Source: Sansalvadorimonas sp965221135 (GTDB taxonomy: Bacteria > Pseudomonadota > Gammaproteobacteria > Pseudomonadales > Endozoicomonadaceae). Taken from it: a stretch of DNA of 64,000 nucleotides. The stretch's first letter is position 1. Every line of letters starts with the position of its first letter. The stretch covers positions 124,001 through 188,000 of the forward strand of contig CBDCRZ010000069.1 of assembly GCA_965221135.1 (NCBI GenBank). The letters are read 5' to 3'. The translations under genes were made by a program, and so were the position numbers. The notes under the pieces were generated by a model. The model saw nothing but the letters and a program-made list of their open reading frames with translations. It was not told the origin of the DNA and ran no database searches. This document shows positions 9,302-18,518 of the stretch, one piece after another.

Positions 9302-11335
9302 TTAACCAGTAATGCCCTTATGGCGTAGCAGGGCGTCAATCTCTGGCTTACGGCCACGGAAAGCTTTAAACATATCGGAAGGCTCACGGGAACCACCGCG
9401 CTCCAGCACTTCGTGCAGGAACAGCTCACCAGTTTCCCGGTTAAAGATGCCATCTTCTTCAAACTTCGAGAAAGCATCGGCCGACAACAATTCCGCCCAG
9501 AGGTAACTGTAATACCCCGCCGCATAACCACCTGCAAAGATATGGGAGAAACTATTCTGGAAACGGTTAAAGGCAGGGGGCTTAACCACAGCAACCTGTG
9601 CACGAACCTCATCCAGAACCTTCTGGATATCCATACCGTCTTCCCAGCCTGCATGCATCTTGAAGTCGAACAGGGCAAATTCCAACTGACGCATAATAAA
9701 CATCGCCGACTGAAAGTTCTTGGCGGCCAGCATCTTTTCAAGCATGGCGTCTGGCAAAGATTCGCCGGTTTCGTGATGACCGGAGATCAGCGCCAGCGCT
9801 TCCTTCTCCCAGCACCAGTTCTCCATAAACTGACTGGGCAGTTCAACAGCATCCCAGGGCACACCATGAATACCGGACACACCTGCGCAATCGATGCGGG
9901 TCATCATATGGTGCAGGCCATGGCCGAATTCGTGGAACAGGGTAACGACTTCATCGTGAGTCAGCAGGGCAGGCTGATCACCAACTGGCGGCGTGAAATT
10001 GCAGGTCAGGAAGGCAACCGGCGTTTGTACATTTTCGGTTTTCTTACGACGATCATGGCAGTCTGCCATCCATGCGCCGCCTCGCTTATGCTCTCTGGCA
10101 TAGAGGTCCAGATAGAAACGACCAATCACTTCACCGTCTCTGTGGATATCAAAGAACTGCACATCTTTGTGCCAGGTATCGACGCCTTCAACCTCTTTGA
10201 AGGTCACACCATAAAGACGGCTGACCACTTCAAACATTCCATTGGTCACATGATCGGCAGGGAACCAGGGACGCAGTTCTTCCTGACTGATGGCATAACG
10301 CTGCTGGCGCAGTTTCTCGGCATAGAAGCCGATATCCCAGGCTGACAGTTCGTCTACGCCAAACTCTTCTTTGGCATAGGCTTTCAGCTCACCCAGTTCA
10401 CGCTCAGCCTGTGGTTTACTGCGCTTAGCGAGATCTTCCAGAAAATCGATCACTTCTCCGGTAGAAGACGCCATTTTGGTGGCCAGTGAGTAGTCGGCAT
10501 AAGTCTCGAAACCCAGCAGCTGCGCCTGTTCACGACGTGCGGCCATAATCTCTTTCATAGCTTCGGAGTTGTCGAACTCACCAGCGTTAGGACCTTGCTC
10601 AGAGGCACGGGTCACATAGGCAGTGTACATTTCTTCCCGCAGAGCACGGTTTTCGCAGTAGCTCATTACTGGCATGTAGCAGGGGAAGTCGAGATTCAGC
10701 AGCCAGCCTTCTTTATGGTCCTTGCTCTCGGCCAGTTGTTTGGCACCGGCCAGTGCGCTTTCTGGCAGACCTTTGAGTTCATTCTCATCAGTCACCAGTT
10801 TGCTCCAGGCCATGGTGGCGTCGAGCACTCGGTCAGAAAAGCCGCTGCACAGCTCCGACATTTTCATGCTCAGCTCTACAAAACGTTTCTGCTTCTCTTC
10901 AGGCAGATCAACACCGGCCAGATGGAAATCACGCAGGGCATTGTCGATCACTTTGCGCTGGGCTTCGTCGAGATTTTTGTACTCATCACCATCAGCGATC
11001 TGACGATAGGCTTCTGACAGTGCCTTGTTCTGGCCAACCCAGGAACTAAACTCAGATAATTTGGGCAGGCAACCGTTGTAGGCATCCCGCATTTCATCAC
11101 TGTTCACCACAGCATTCATATGGGACACAGGAGACCATGCCTGACTCAGGCGCTCGTCCAGGTCATCCATAGGCTCTTGCAGATTAGCCCAGGTGTATTG
11201 GGCGTTAGTCGCCAGCAGGGCTTCGATACCCTCACGGGATTCCTGCAGCAGTTTGTCGATGCCAGGGCCAACATGATCTGCAGAGATTTTGGAGAAAGGA
11301 GGAAGCTTGTGGGTGTCCAGCAAAGGGTTGCTCAT
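9302..11335 (-). CDS. prlC: Oligopeptidase A (M3 zinc metallopeptidase)
   Basis: 677 aa, the usual length for OpdA/PrlC. This cytosolic M3-family thimet-like peptidase degrades short peptides, including cleaved signal peptides. The zinc site HEFGHGLHH is at about residues 468-476, and the third ligand lies in the downstream ELPSQFMENW motif. The N-terminus NPLLDTHKLPPFSKI is typical of the family. It begins after an intergenic region shared with the divergent trpS and is followed by yheV, the common gammaproteobacterial order. The assignment is firm. Confidence 0.96.
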   Translation of the reverse strand: MSNPLLDTHKLPPFSKISADHVGPGIDKLLQESREGIEALLATNAQYTWANLQEPMDDLDERLSQAWSPVSHMNAVVNSDEMRDAYNGCLPKLSEFSSWVGQNKALSEAYRQIADGDEYKNLDEAQRKVIDNALRDFHLAGVDLPEEKQKRFVELSMKMSELCSGFSDRVLDATMAWSKLVTDENELKGLPESALAGAKQLAESKDHKEGWLLNLDFPCYMPVMSYCENRALREEMYTAYVTRASEQGPNAGEFDNSEAMKEIMAARREQAQLLGFETYADYSLATKMASSTGEVIDFLEDLAKRSKPQAERELGELKAYAKEEFGVDELSAWDIGFYAEKLRQQRYAISQEELRPWFPADHVTNGMFEVVSRLYGVTFKEVEGVDTWHKDVQFFDIHRDGEVIGRFYLDLYAREHKRGGAWMADCHDRRKKTENVQTPVAFLTCNFTPPVGDQPALLTHDEVVTLFHEFGHGLHHMMTRIDCAGVSGIHGVPWDAVELPSQFMENWCWEKEALALISGHHETGESLPDAMLEKMLAAKNFQSAMFIMRQLEFALFDFKMHAGWEDGMDIQKVLDEVRAQVAVVKPPAFNRFQNSFSHIFAGGYAAGYYSYLWAELLSADAFSKFEEDGIFNRETGELFLHEVLERGGSREPSDMFKAFRGRKPEIDALLRHKGITG

Positions 11336-11520
11336 CGTTATTGGCGTCCTTGGTATTTGCGGTTGGCGGTGCTAAGAGTTCAGAACTCAGAGTTAACCGC
11401 TCGATAAAAAAAATCGGTAAAACAACTCTTCAAAACAGCATACAAAAGCAATGATTAGTTGAGTATACATTTGAGTATAGTGCGAGCGCTTTGGACGAGA
11501 GGCAGCAAAAGATGCTGTGC

Positions 11521-11550
11521 TTGTGACTGCTGCCCCGGCACCTCTATAAT
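11521..11550 (+). promoter_or_regulatory. Predicted sigma-70 promoter of trpS
   Basis: TTGTGA (11521-11526) and a perfect TATAAT (11545-11550) are separated by 18 bases, about 175 bases upstream of trpS and pointing toward it. The surrounding prlC-trpS gap (11336-11724) has no convincing gene; it also contains a short repeated GAGTATA motif near 11461-11480. Confidence 0.6.
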
Positions 11551-11724
11551 GCCCGCCTTTATGGAAAAAAACAGCCACCCGCTGCTGCGGACCAGCTGCC
11601 ATATATGGACTCAACCCTATGCCCGCCACAGTAGACGCTATTGCGGGCATCACCGTGGAAAGAGCGTCCTTCGATCGATCAGGCTCTACAGAGCTATTTA
11701 TCATCATGAGCAAAACATTCAGTC

Positions 11725-12735
11725 ATGAGTAAAACGAAAGTACTTACCGGTATTACCACTTCAGGCACACCCCACCTTGGCAACTACGTGGGGGCGATCA
11801 AGCCTGCGATTGAAGAGAGCTGGCGTGATGATATTGATTCCTACCTGTTTCTGGCGGACTACCACTCCCTGATCAAGGGCAGTGACCCAAAGCGTACCCA
11901 CCAGTCTTCCCTGGAAATTGCCGCCACCTGGCTGGCTTTTGGTCTGGATACTGACCGTACAACTTTCTACCGTCAGTCCGACATTCCGGAAATCATGGAG
12001 CTGAACTGGATTATCAGCTGTATGACCGCCAAGGGTCTGATGAACCGTGCCCACGCCTACAAGGCAGCAGTACAGGCCAATGAAGAGTCTGGTGAGAAAG
12101 ATCCGGACAAAGGCGTCACCATGGGTCTGTTCTCTTATCCTGTACTGATGGCCGCTGACATTCTGATGTTCAACGCCAAAAAAGTACCTGTTGGTCGTGA
12201 CCAGGTTCAGCATCTGGAAATGGCCCGAGATATCGCAGGTCGTATGAACCATCACTATAAGACCAAATTTGTAATGCCTGAAGCGGTGGTTGATGACAAC
12301 ACAGCAGTTCTAAGTGGTCTCGACGGCCGCAAGATGAGCAAGAGCTACGACAACACCATTCCCCTGTTTGTACCGGAGAAAAAGTTGCTCAAGCTGATCC
12401 GCAAGATCAAAACCAACTCCCTGGAGCCTGGTGAACCAAAGGATCCGGCAACCTGCACTCTGTTCCAGATTTTCTCTGCCTTTGCCAATGCTGAGCAAGT
12501 TGTCGAGAAGAAAGCACAGTATGAAGCCGGCGCTGGCTGGGGAGACCTGAAGAATGAACTGTTCGAACACCTGAACGAACACCTGAAGGAACCTCGTGAG
12601 CGTTACAATGCACTGATCGCTGACCCGGCCTTTATAGAGAAAGAACTGCTTAAGGGTGCTGAAAGGGCACGCGCTGAATCTGCACCTTTCCTGCAGTCTA
12701 TCCGTCACGCTGTTGGCCTGCGCCCTCTGGCGTAA
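11725..12735 (+). CDS. trpS: Tryptophanyl-tRNA synthetase
   Basis: 336 aa class I aminoacyl-tRNA synthetase that charges tRNA-Trp in the cytosol. The HIGH-equivalent TPHLGNYVG lies at about residues 13-21 and the KMSKS loop appears intact in DGRKMSKSYDN near residue 195. Between them are family motifs SYPVLMAADILMF and GRDQVQHLEMARDIAGR. Length matches bacterial TrpRS. An earlier ATG in another frame (11706) is not used. Gene identity is secure. Confidence 0.97.
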   Translation: MSKTKVLTGITTSGTPHLGNYVGAIKPAIEESWRDDIDSYLFLADYHSLIKGSDPKRTHQSSLEIAATWLAFGLDTDRTTFYRQSDIPEIMELNWIISCMTAKGLMNRAHAYKAAVQANEESGEKDPDKGVTMGLFSYPVLMAADILMFNAKKVPVGRDQVQHLEMARDIAGRMNHHYKTKFVMPEAVVDDNTAVLSGLDGRKMSKSYDNTIPLFVPEKKLLKLIRKIKTNSLEPGEPKDPATCTLFQIFSAFANAEQVVEKKAQYEAGAGWGDLKNELFEHLNEHLKEPRERYNALIADPAFIEKELLKGAERARAESAPFLQSIRHAVGLRPLA

Positions 12736-12764
12736 CGCACAACTGCAGCTTGAGCAATACACCG

Positions 12765-12788
12765 CAGAGCTGAAGCCTTTCGGCTCTG
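12765..12788 (+). terminator. Stem-loop after trpS
   Basis: CAGAGCTGAA and TTCGGCTCTG pair with one mismatch around a 4-base loop, 30 bases after the trpS stop. There is no strong T-run, only a pyrimidine-rich stretch, so it is a weak terminator or RNA-stabilising hairpin. Confidence 0.5.
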
Positions 12789-12873
12789 TGGTCTCTCCTC
12801 TTTACAATCATTCCTTCACTGATGCTTGAAAGCCCTATACTTCGCCTCCTTTAATTACTGCCCGGTGCAGAGA

Positions 12874-14484
12874 ATGTGGACGTGGAGTACCATTATTAGT
12901 AGCTTTTGTGGCAAATACCCTATCGCAGCTCTCTTGCTTCTGCTCGGTTGCTCAGAAGCCTGGGGGATGTTTGGTGTTAAAACCCCAGACAGTTCGCCAC
13001 TGCTTCCCCACCCAAGATTCACCAGTTCAGAGTTTGACCGGCCTGTATCTCACCCTGTACAGGAGTCCCGTGAATTGCCTCTGTTACCACAGCGATCTCC
13101 CACAGCCACGTTAACAAGCCTGATGGAAGGCTTGAGTTTGTCACCAGCTTCTCAAAGAAGGCCGCGTCCTTCAATGTCCTCAATAGTTCCACCTGAGTTT
13201 TTTGTGACACCTGCCACCAGTCATCGTCCTCAACGGAACTATGAAGAGCAGATCCCTTTTGCGATACAGGAAGGCACCCAGGACCTCAATCAGGCCACAG
13301 AAGAAAATCGCGATCTGCACAGCAGCGATGTCAGGGCTCACAGAAGACACCCCGAACCAGAGGTTAGAACGCCACATCGGCGGACAAGATCTCAGAGGAA
13401 CGCCCAAAGAGCTGAACAACGACGCCTGACCTCACCTCCTCAACTACCGGGCGTGCATACGCCTATAGCAAGCGCAACAAGCTTACTGCCTTTACCGCAG
13501 GCTACCCCTCAGGGTCTACGGACAGCTACCTTTACCTGCACCAAATGTCGCAGGAAGTATTCGATCAATATGGAGGTGATCTCTCTAATACATGTCGAGT
13601 GTCCCACCTGCAATGCTAATTACCTGATTACCGAGACTGGCGCCAACACATTTGTCATAACACCAATGAACAACATTTTGGGTTTTACAGGTGACTACAT
13701 TGATTCAAACGAAGAATCCACTGAAGTCATTCACACAAACAACCCAGGGCCACAGACCCAGACCCAGACCAACATTTTCGAGGCTGACTTTATTTCCATA
13801 ATGGCAGGCATTGTGAGGGATACCGAGATGCCATTGAATGAGGCGGCACCTCAGGATGCATGTTGTATCTGCCTGGAGGAACTTCCCACCATAGATACCT
13901 TTCGCTTTTGCTTTACGCACCCTTCCTGTGAAGACTGTATGAAGCAGCATATTCACACGAATCTCAGCGAGGGCAGGAAGAGAGTTTATTGCCCGGGTGA
14001 AAAGTGCAATGAAGAGGTCAGCCCTGAAACTGTGCTTAGCCTGACCTCGAATCAACGACTGTTAAGAATCTACAAACAAGCGTTAAGGGAGCAGGAGGCT
14101 GCCAAAGACCCATCAAAATATATCTGCAGATGGCCAGACTGTAGTTATATTGGCAACCGCCCGAAGGCTTACGCTGGCACGTTGATCACATTCATCTGCC
14201 CCGGGTGCTCTAACCAGATTAATTTCATTCAGAATGAAGGCACCGAATACGCTGTCATTCTTGAAGATACCACTGCAGATGAAGTTGCAAACCAAAATCA
14301 TATTGAAGAAAAAATTGCTGCAAAAATTATGCGACGCTGCCCATCCTGCAGCACCCCTCAGGAAAAACAAAGTGAGGGCTGTAACCATGTCACTTGTCTG
14401 AAATGCCGAACAGAGTTTTGCTGGTCCTGCACCAAACTATGGGGCGGGGGGTTTCTCGACCATGAAGATTGCCAGTTTCAATAA
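12874..14484 (+). CDS. RBR-type (RING-IBR-RING) E3 ubiquitin ligase-like protein
   Basis: 536 aa from the ATG at 12874; a TTG at 12826 would add 16 residues. The N-terminus has a hydrophobic run ending in LLLLLGCSEA, which looks like a signal peptide, perhaps a lipobox. A disordered Pro/Arg/Ser-rich region and a CxxC...CxxC ribbon (about 221-245) follow. Then comes a RING1 beginning CCICLEE (about 330), with CFTHPSCEDC and CPGEKC. An IBR-like segment has YICRWPDC and FICPGC (about 417-445). RING2 has CPSC (about 488), the motif EGCNHVTC whose Cys matches the catalytic position of HHARI-type ligases, and FCWSC. All three zinc modules are in RBR order, and the family is essentially eukaryotic, so this is probably acquired and host-directed. 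Delivery is not shown. Its 3' end lies just before the carbonic-anhydrase-like gene. Confidence 0.85.
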   Translation: MWTWSTIISSFCGKYPIAALLLLLGCSEAWGMFGVKTPDSSPLLPHPRFTSSEFDRPVSHPVQESRELPLLPQRSPTATLTSLMEGLSLSPASQRRPRPSMSSIVPPEFFVTPATSHRPQRNYEEQIPFAIQEGTQDLNQATEENRDLHSSDVRAHRRHPEPEVRTPHRRTRSQRNAQRAEQRRLTSPPQLPGVHTPIASATSLLPLPQATPQGLRTATFTCTKCRRKYSINMEVISLIHVECPTCNANYLITETGANTFVITPMNNILGFTGDYIDSNEESTEVIHTNNPGPQTQTQTNIFEADFISIMAGIVRDTEMPLNEAAPQDACCICLEELPTIDTFRFCFTHPSCEDCMKQHIHTNLSEGRKRVYCPGEKCNEEVSPETVLSLTSNQRLLRIYKQALREQEAAKDPSKYICRWPDCSYIGNRPKAYAGTLITFICPGCSNQINFIQNEGTEYAVILEDTTADEVANQNHIEEKIAAKIMRRCPSCSTPQEKQSEGCNHVTCLKCRTEFCWSCTKLWGGGFLDHEDCQFQ

Positions 14485-14554
14485 AGCTCACTGCTGTTCT
14501 GTGTTAGCCTCTGTGCCTATATCTGAACCGGCTTTCAATAAAGACGATAACACC

Positions 14555-15082
14555 ATGACCGTACGCAGCTATCAGGGTATTACTCCCACAATTGATGACA
14601 CTGTTTTTGTAGACGACACCGCCGTCATTATTGGCGATGTGCATATTGGAAAAGACAGCTCTGTCTGGCCCTGCGCCGTTATCCGGGGCGATATGCACCA
14701 CATCCGTATTGGTGAGCGCACCAGTATTCAGGATGGCTCTGTTCTGCACATCACCCATGCCAGTGACTTTAACCCTGCGGGCTGGCCTTTGATTATCGGT
14801 AATGAAGTGACCATCGGTCATAACGTCACACTGCACGGCTGCACGATTGAAGACAGGGTGCTGATTGGTATTGGTGCGATTGTGATGGATGGTGCAGTGG
14901 TCGAGTCAGAAGTGCTGGTTGCAGCCGGCGCCATGGTTCCCCCTAAAGCCCGGCTGGAAAGCGGTTTTGTGTATAAGGGCAACCCTGCGAAAAAAGGTCG
15001 CCCGATTACTGAAGGGGAAAGGAAGTTCTTTTCCTACTCAGCCAATAACTACGCCCAGCTGAAAGAATTACATAAAGCCTGA
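14555..15082 (+). CDS. yrdA: Gamma-carbonic anhydrase-like left-handed beta-helix protein (YrdA family)
   Basis: 175 aa from the ATG at 14555. The frame is open upstream to 14462, but that extension overlaps the ligase gene and does not match the family. Hexapeptide repeats (VIIGDVHIGKDSSVWP, VLIGIGAIVMDGAVV) form the left-handed beta helix. Candidate metal-ligand histidines occur in SVLHITH and TIGHNVTLHG. YrdA-type proteins bind zinc; carbonic anhydrase activity is often not proven. It converges on maiA with a 10-base gap. Confidence 0.9.
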   Translation: MTVRSYQGITPTIDDTVFVDDTAVIIGDVHIGKDSSVWPCAVIRGDMHHIRIGERTSIQDGSVLHITHASDFNPAGWPLIIGNEVTIGHNVTLHGCTIEDRVLIGIGAIVMDGAVVESEVLVAAGAMVPPKARLESGFVYKGNPAKKGRPITEGERKFFSYSANNYAQLKELHKA

Positions 15083-15092
15083 CGTTTACTAT

Positions 15093-15743
15093 TCAGCAAG
15101 CATCAGGCTGCTGCTCTGGTGCTGCTTTCTGGAAAGCTTCCTGTGCCATACAGTGCTGGAATACCTTTTGAATCTTCGGAAACTCATCCAGATTCATATT
15201 AAAGCGGTAAGCATTGTTTACCTGGGGAATCAGGCAGATATCCACCAGCGATGGCGTATCACCTAAACAATACGGCGCAGCTTTTATCTGTTGCTCCAGT
15301 GCAGTGAAGCCTTTGGCAATCCAGTGGTGATACCACTGTTCCACATCATCCTCACCGGCACTAAAGTTCTCTCTCAAATACTTCAGTACCCGCAGGTTAT
15401 TCAACGGATGTATATCGCAGGCTACGTTGTATGCCATGGCCCGTGCCTGCGCTTTTTCCCAAGGGTCACCTGGCAGCAGAGCAGTTTGTGGATAAACCTC
15501 TTCCAACCACTCAATAATTGCTAACGACTGGCCAAGACTGCCTTCGTCCGTTTCCAGTGCCGGAACCAGTCCGGCTGGATTCACCCCTTTATAATCAACA
15601 CTGTTCTGACCATCGGTGCGCAGATTGACGGGAATACAATCGTAGGGCAAACCTTTCAGGTTCAGAGCGATTCGTACCCTGAACGCGGCGGATGATCGGA
15701 AGTAGCTGTAGAGCTTGATGGCTTTTAAAGGGGTCGGAGTCAT
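15093..15743 (-). CDS. maiA: Maleylacetoacetate isomerase (zeta-class GST)
   Basis: 216 aa glutathione S-transferase-fold enzyme that isomerises maleylacetoacetate to fumarylacetoacetate in tyrosine/homogentisate breakdown. The zeta-class active-site motif SYFRSSAAFRVRIALN is near the N-terminus and VNPAGLVPAL plus a QSLAIIEWL motif complete the thioredoxin-like half. The C-terminal helical domain has DIHPLNNLRVL, typical of MaiA. It is the last gene of the co-directional Phe/Tyr cluster, 14 bases after yaiI. Confidence 0.95.
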   Translation of the reverse strand: MTPTPLKAIKLYSYFRSSAAFRVRIALNLKGLPYDCIPVNLRTDGQNSVDYKGVNPAGLVPALETDEGSLGQSLAIIEWLEEVYPQTALLPGDPWEKAQARAMAYNVACDIHPLNNLRVLKYLRENFSAGEDDVEQWYHHWIAKGFTALEQQIKAAPYCLGDTPSLVDICLIPQVNNAYRFNMNLDEFPKIQKVFQHCMAQEAFQKAAPEQQPDAC

Positions 15744-15757
15744 TTTTTATGCAAGAC

Positions 15758-16204
15758 CTAAGTGTTCTGCGCCAGGAATTTATCCAAAGCATTACCAAAA
15801 TCCATACGCTCACGGTTGCCTAGAGGAGGCGGTCCACCGGAGACCTGCCCGGTACTGCGCATCTCTTCCATAAAGTTTCTCATGGCTAGACGGTGACGTA
15901 TGTTTTCCTGATCGTAAAATTCACCACGAGGGTTCAGGGCATGAGCTTTCTTGGCCAGCACTTCAGCCGCTAATGGAATATCACCGGTAATCACCAGATC
16001 ACCCGCCACACACTCCTGCACAATATGGTTATCAGCCACATCAAAACCAGCTGGTACCTGTACTGCATTAATCAGGGGAGAAGGAGGTGTGCGAATAAAC
16101 TGGTTGGCGACCAGTGTCATCTCAGTGTTGGTTCGCTTGGCAGCCTTAAACAGGATCTCTTTGATCACATTGGGGCAGGCGTCGGCATCGACCCATATTT
16201 TCAT
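15758..16204 (-). CDS. yaiI: YaiI/YqxD family protein (DUF188)
   Basis: 148 aa from the start MKIWVDADACP; an upstream in-frame ATG at 16234 would add 10 residues that the family lacks. The Asp-rich motif VDADACP and the later GDLVITGDIPLA resemble PIN-like nuclease folds, and the family is usually described only as a conserved protein of unknown function. The C-terminal GGPPPLGNRERMDFGNALD is a strong family signature. It lies inside the tyrosine-degradation cluster between fahA and maiA, where it has no obvious pathway role. Confidence 0.9.
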   Translation of the reverse strand: MKIWVDADACPNVIKEILFKAAKRTNTEMTLVANQFIRTPPSPLINAVQVPAGFDVADNHIVQECVAGDLVITGDIPLAAEVLAKKAHALNPRGEFYDQENIRHRLAMRNFMEEMRSTGQVSGGPPPLGNRERMDFGNALDKFLAQNT

Positions 16205-16276
16205 CGTTTGTGGTTCCGAAAAAACATCATTCACAGCATGATGCCATAGAAGTCAGCCCTGCGCCGGGTATTCAGC

Positions 16277-17260
16277 TTATTTTGAACAGTCAACGATCTG
16301 CTGGTCGATAGCACCGAAAATACTCTTGCCATCCACATCAAACATCTCGATTTTCACCCGCTCACCGAACTTCATAAATTCGGTTTTCGGTTTCCCATCG
16401 GCAAGGGTTTCCAGCATTCGCTGTTCGGCGATACAGCAGGAGCCCACACTGCGGTCGGTATTGGAAATCGTACCCGAACCAATAATTGTGCCGGCGCCTA
16501 AATGGCGGGTCTTTGCCCCATGGCTGACCAGTTGATGGAAGTTGAAGGTCATATCAGTGGCACAGTCTGGCGAACCAAACAGTGTCTTGCCTCTGTGCAC
16601 GGTAAGTGGCCTGTGCACCTTCCCCTTCCACCAGCTTTCCCCCAGCTCATCGGGAGTCACAAACACCGGCGAAAAGCTGGAAGCGGGTTTGCTCTGCATA
16701 AAGCCGAAGCCCTTGCCCAGCTCGCCGGGTATCAGGTTGCGCAGTGACACATCATTCACCAGCCCCAGCAGAATAATATGGTTACCGGCGTCTTTCACAG
16801 ATGTGCCCATAGGCACATCTGATGTGACAGCAACTACTTCTGCTTCAAAGTCGATGCCCCAGTCGGTACTGCCAACGGGCACATCATCCCTTGGGCCAAG
16901 CATCTGGTCAGAACCGCCCTGATACATCAGCGGGTCGGTCCAGAATGAGTCAGGCATCTCCGCACCGCGAGCTTTGCGCACCAGCTCAACATGATTCACA
17001 TAAGCACTGCCGTCCAGCCACTGATACGCCCGGGGCAGGGGAGCGGCGCAGAGGGTGACATCAAAAGGCTGAGCGGCGGGGTAACCGCCTTCGTTGAGTT
17101 TTTCGTAGACCAGCTTCAGGGCTGGACCGGTCTTTTCCCAGTTATCCAAAGCCCGTTGCAGGGTTTTTGCAATATCTGAAGCACCGACCATCATGGTCAG
17201 GTCACGGGAGACCACCATCAACTGGCCGTCTCGCCCGGCTTTGAGGGAGGCCAGTTTCAT
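16277..17260 (-). CDS. fahA: Fumarylacetoacetase (FAH family)
   Basis: 327 aa. Hydrolyses fumarylacetoacetate to fumarate and acetoacetate, the last step of tyrosine catabolism. The metal-binding acidic motif is in DWGIDFEAEVVAV (about residue 133). The segments SLRNLIPGELGKGFGFMQSK and GAGTIIGSGTISN are typical of the short bacterial homogentisate-pathway enzymes. The start overlaps the hmgA stop by 4 bases (ATGA), which indicates translational coupling. Confidence 0.95.
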   Translation of the reverse strand: MKLASLKAGRDGQLMVVSRDLTMMVGASDIAKTLQRALDNWEKTGPALKLVYEKLNEGGYPAAQPFDVTLCAAPLPRAYQWLDGSAYVNHVELVRKARGAEMPDSFWTDPLMYQGGSDQMLGPRDDVPVGSTDWGIDFEAEVVAVTSDVPMGTSVKDAGNHIILLGLVNDVSLRNLIPGELGKGFGFMQSKPASSFSPVFVTPDELGESWWKGKVHRPLTVHRGKTLFGSPDCATDMTFNFHQLVSHGAKTRHLGAGTIIGSGTISNTDRSVGSCCIAEQRMLETLADGKPKTEFMKFGERVKIEMFDVDGKSIFGAIDQQIVDCSK

Positions 17261-18453
17261 GCTTTGCCTCCCTTTTTGGCTTTGCTGCTCTTGTTGGAAC
17301 TCTTCCTTCCGGGACTGTTATGCCCTTCTGTTTTCCAGGAGTGCACATAGCCGTTGTCTTCCGCAGCCCAGAGGGTGTCGACTCTTTTGAATGGACGACG
17401 GGAATCAATCATTACCGCGACTTCATCCGTCTCAGTGGCGGGGTTGGTCAGGCTTTTCTCCAACGCCTTGGGGTGAGGACCGTGGGGCACACCGCTGGGG
17501 TGGAAGGTCATCATGCCTTCACTGATATTGTCCCGACTGAAGAAGCTTCCACGGTGATAAAACAACACTTCATCGTAATCTTCATTGCTGTGGTAGAAAG
17601 GAACTTTCAATGCCCCCGGGTCACTCTCAATCGGACGGGGAACAAAGGTGCTGATCACACAACCGGTGCCTATAAAGGTAGTGTGTACTGAAGGTGGCAG
17701 GTGATAACGGTGACTCGTCATCGGGCGAATATCCCGCCAGTTCAGCCGTAAGACCATATTGGTGCCATGCCAGCCCACCGCATCCAGAGGGTTATAGGGG
17801 TAGGTGACCTTTGAGATATGACCTTCACGTTTTACATAGATCTGCCAGGTGTCTTCCGTCTGCTGTGCAAGAAACTGGTCATTAATTTTCGGATGATCAA
17901 GACAGGCCGGATCAAAAATAGCGTTATAGCCCGCCAGCCCTTTGTCCGGCAGGGTGAACATGCCATCGGTGTTCTCAATCATCAGAAAAGTGCAGGGTTC
18001 ATTCACTTCCAGCCGCCAGGCTGTACCACGGGGCATCATCAGGTAATCACCGGACTTGAACGACAAGTGTCCAAAGTCACAGAAGAGGTCGCCACTGCCG
18101 GTGTGCACAAACAACAGCTCATCACCGTCACTGTTGCGGACCAGATACTCCATATTCTGGATCAGGGTCCAGAACCTCAGGCGTACATCACGGTTATAGA
18201 GCAGGGGAGCGGCCAGCCATGGGCTGATGGCTTCAGAATGCAGTTTATTCAGGTCATAAGCATGGGGACGAAGAGGACCTTCCCACTTCTCCCAGCCTGT
18301 GGGGGGGTGCTTATGGTGCAGATGTGAGACAGGGCCAAAGAATCCTTTGCGCCCCATCTCTCTCTCGTAAGTGCCTTTAGGCAGGTCACAATGGGCCTGA
18401 CGGGAAGTATCTCCCTCACGAACCGGCAGTCCCTGGTAGGTTTTATTTTTCAT
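17257..18453 (-). CDS. hmgA: Homogentisate 1,2-dioxygenase
   Basis: 398 aa, cupin-type Fe(II) dioxygenase opening the ring of homogentisate to maleylacetoacetate. The iron-binding region FYHSNEDYDEVLFYHRG and the downstream HPSGVPHGPHP are clear, and WHGTNMVLRLNWRDI also fits the family. The C-terminal 25 residues are Lys/Ser-rich. It is somewhat shorter than the 430-440 aa enzymes of Pseudomonas or human but matches a bacterial subgroup. It lies upstream of fahA with overlapping stop and start. Confidence 0.94.
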   Translation of the reverse strand: MKNKTYQGLPVREGDTSRQAHCDLPKGTYEREMGRKGFFGPVSHLHHKHPPTGWEKWEGPLRPHAYDLNKLHSEAISPWLAAPLLYNRDVRLRFWTLIQNMEYLVRNSDGDELLFVHTGSGDLFCDFGHLSFKSGDYLMMPRGTAWRLEVNEPCTFLMIENTDGMFTLPDKGLAGYNAIFDPACLDHPKINDQFLAQQTEDTWQIYVKREGHISKVTYPYNPLDAVGWHGTNMVLRLNWRDIRPMTSHRYHLPPSVHTTFIGTGCVISTFVPRPIESDPGALKVPFYHSNEDYDEVLFYHRGSFFSRDNISEGMMTFHPSGVPHGPHPKALEKSLTNPATETDEVAVMIDSRRPFKRVDTLWAAEDNGYVHSWKTEGHNSPGRKSSNKSSKAKKGGKA

Positions 18454-18518
18454 TATTAGACGTCCATTGTCTTTTTGCCTGCTTGATTAAGAGCAGCTTA
18501 TTTAACTCAACAAAAGGC

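Noticed and set aside
9413..10345. 310-aa plus-strand frame opposite prlC
   Set aside because: Antisense to a clear M3 peptidase; no family features.
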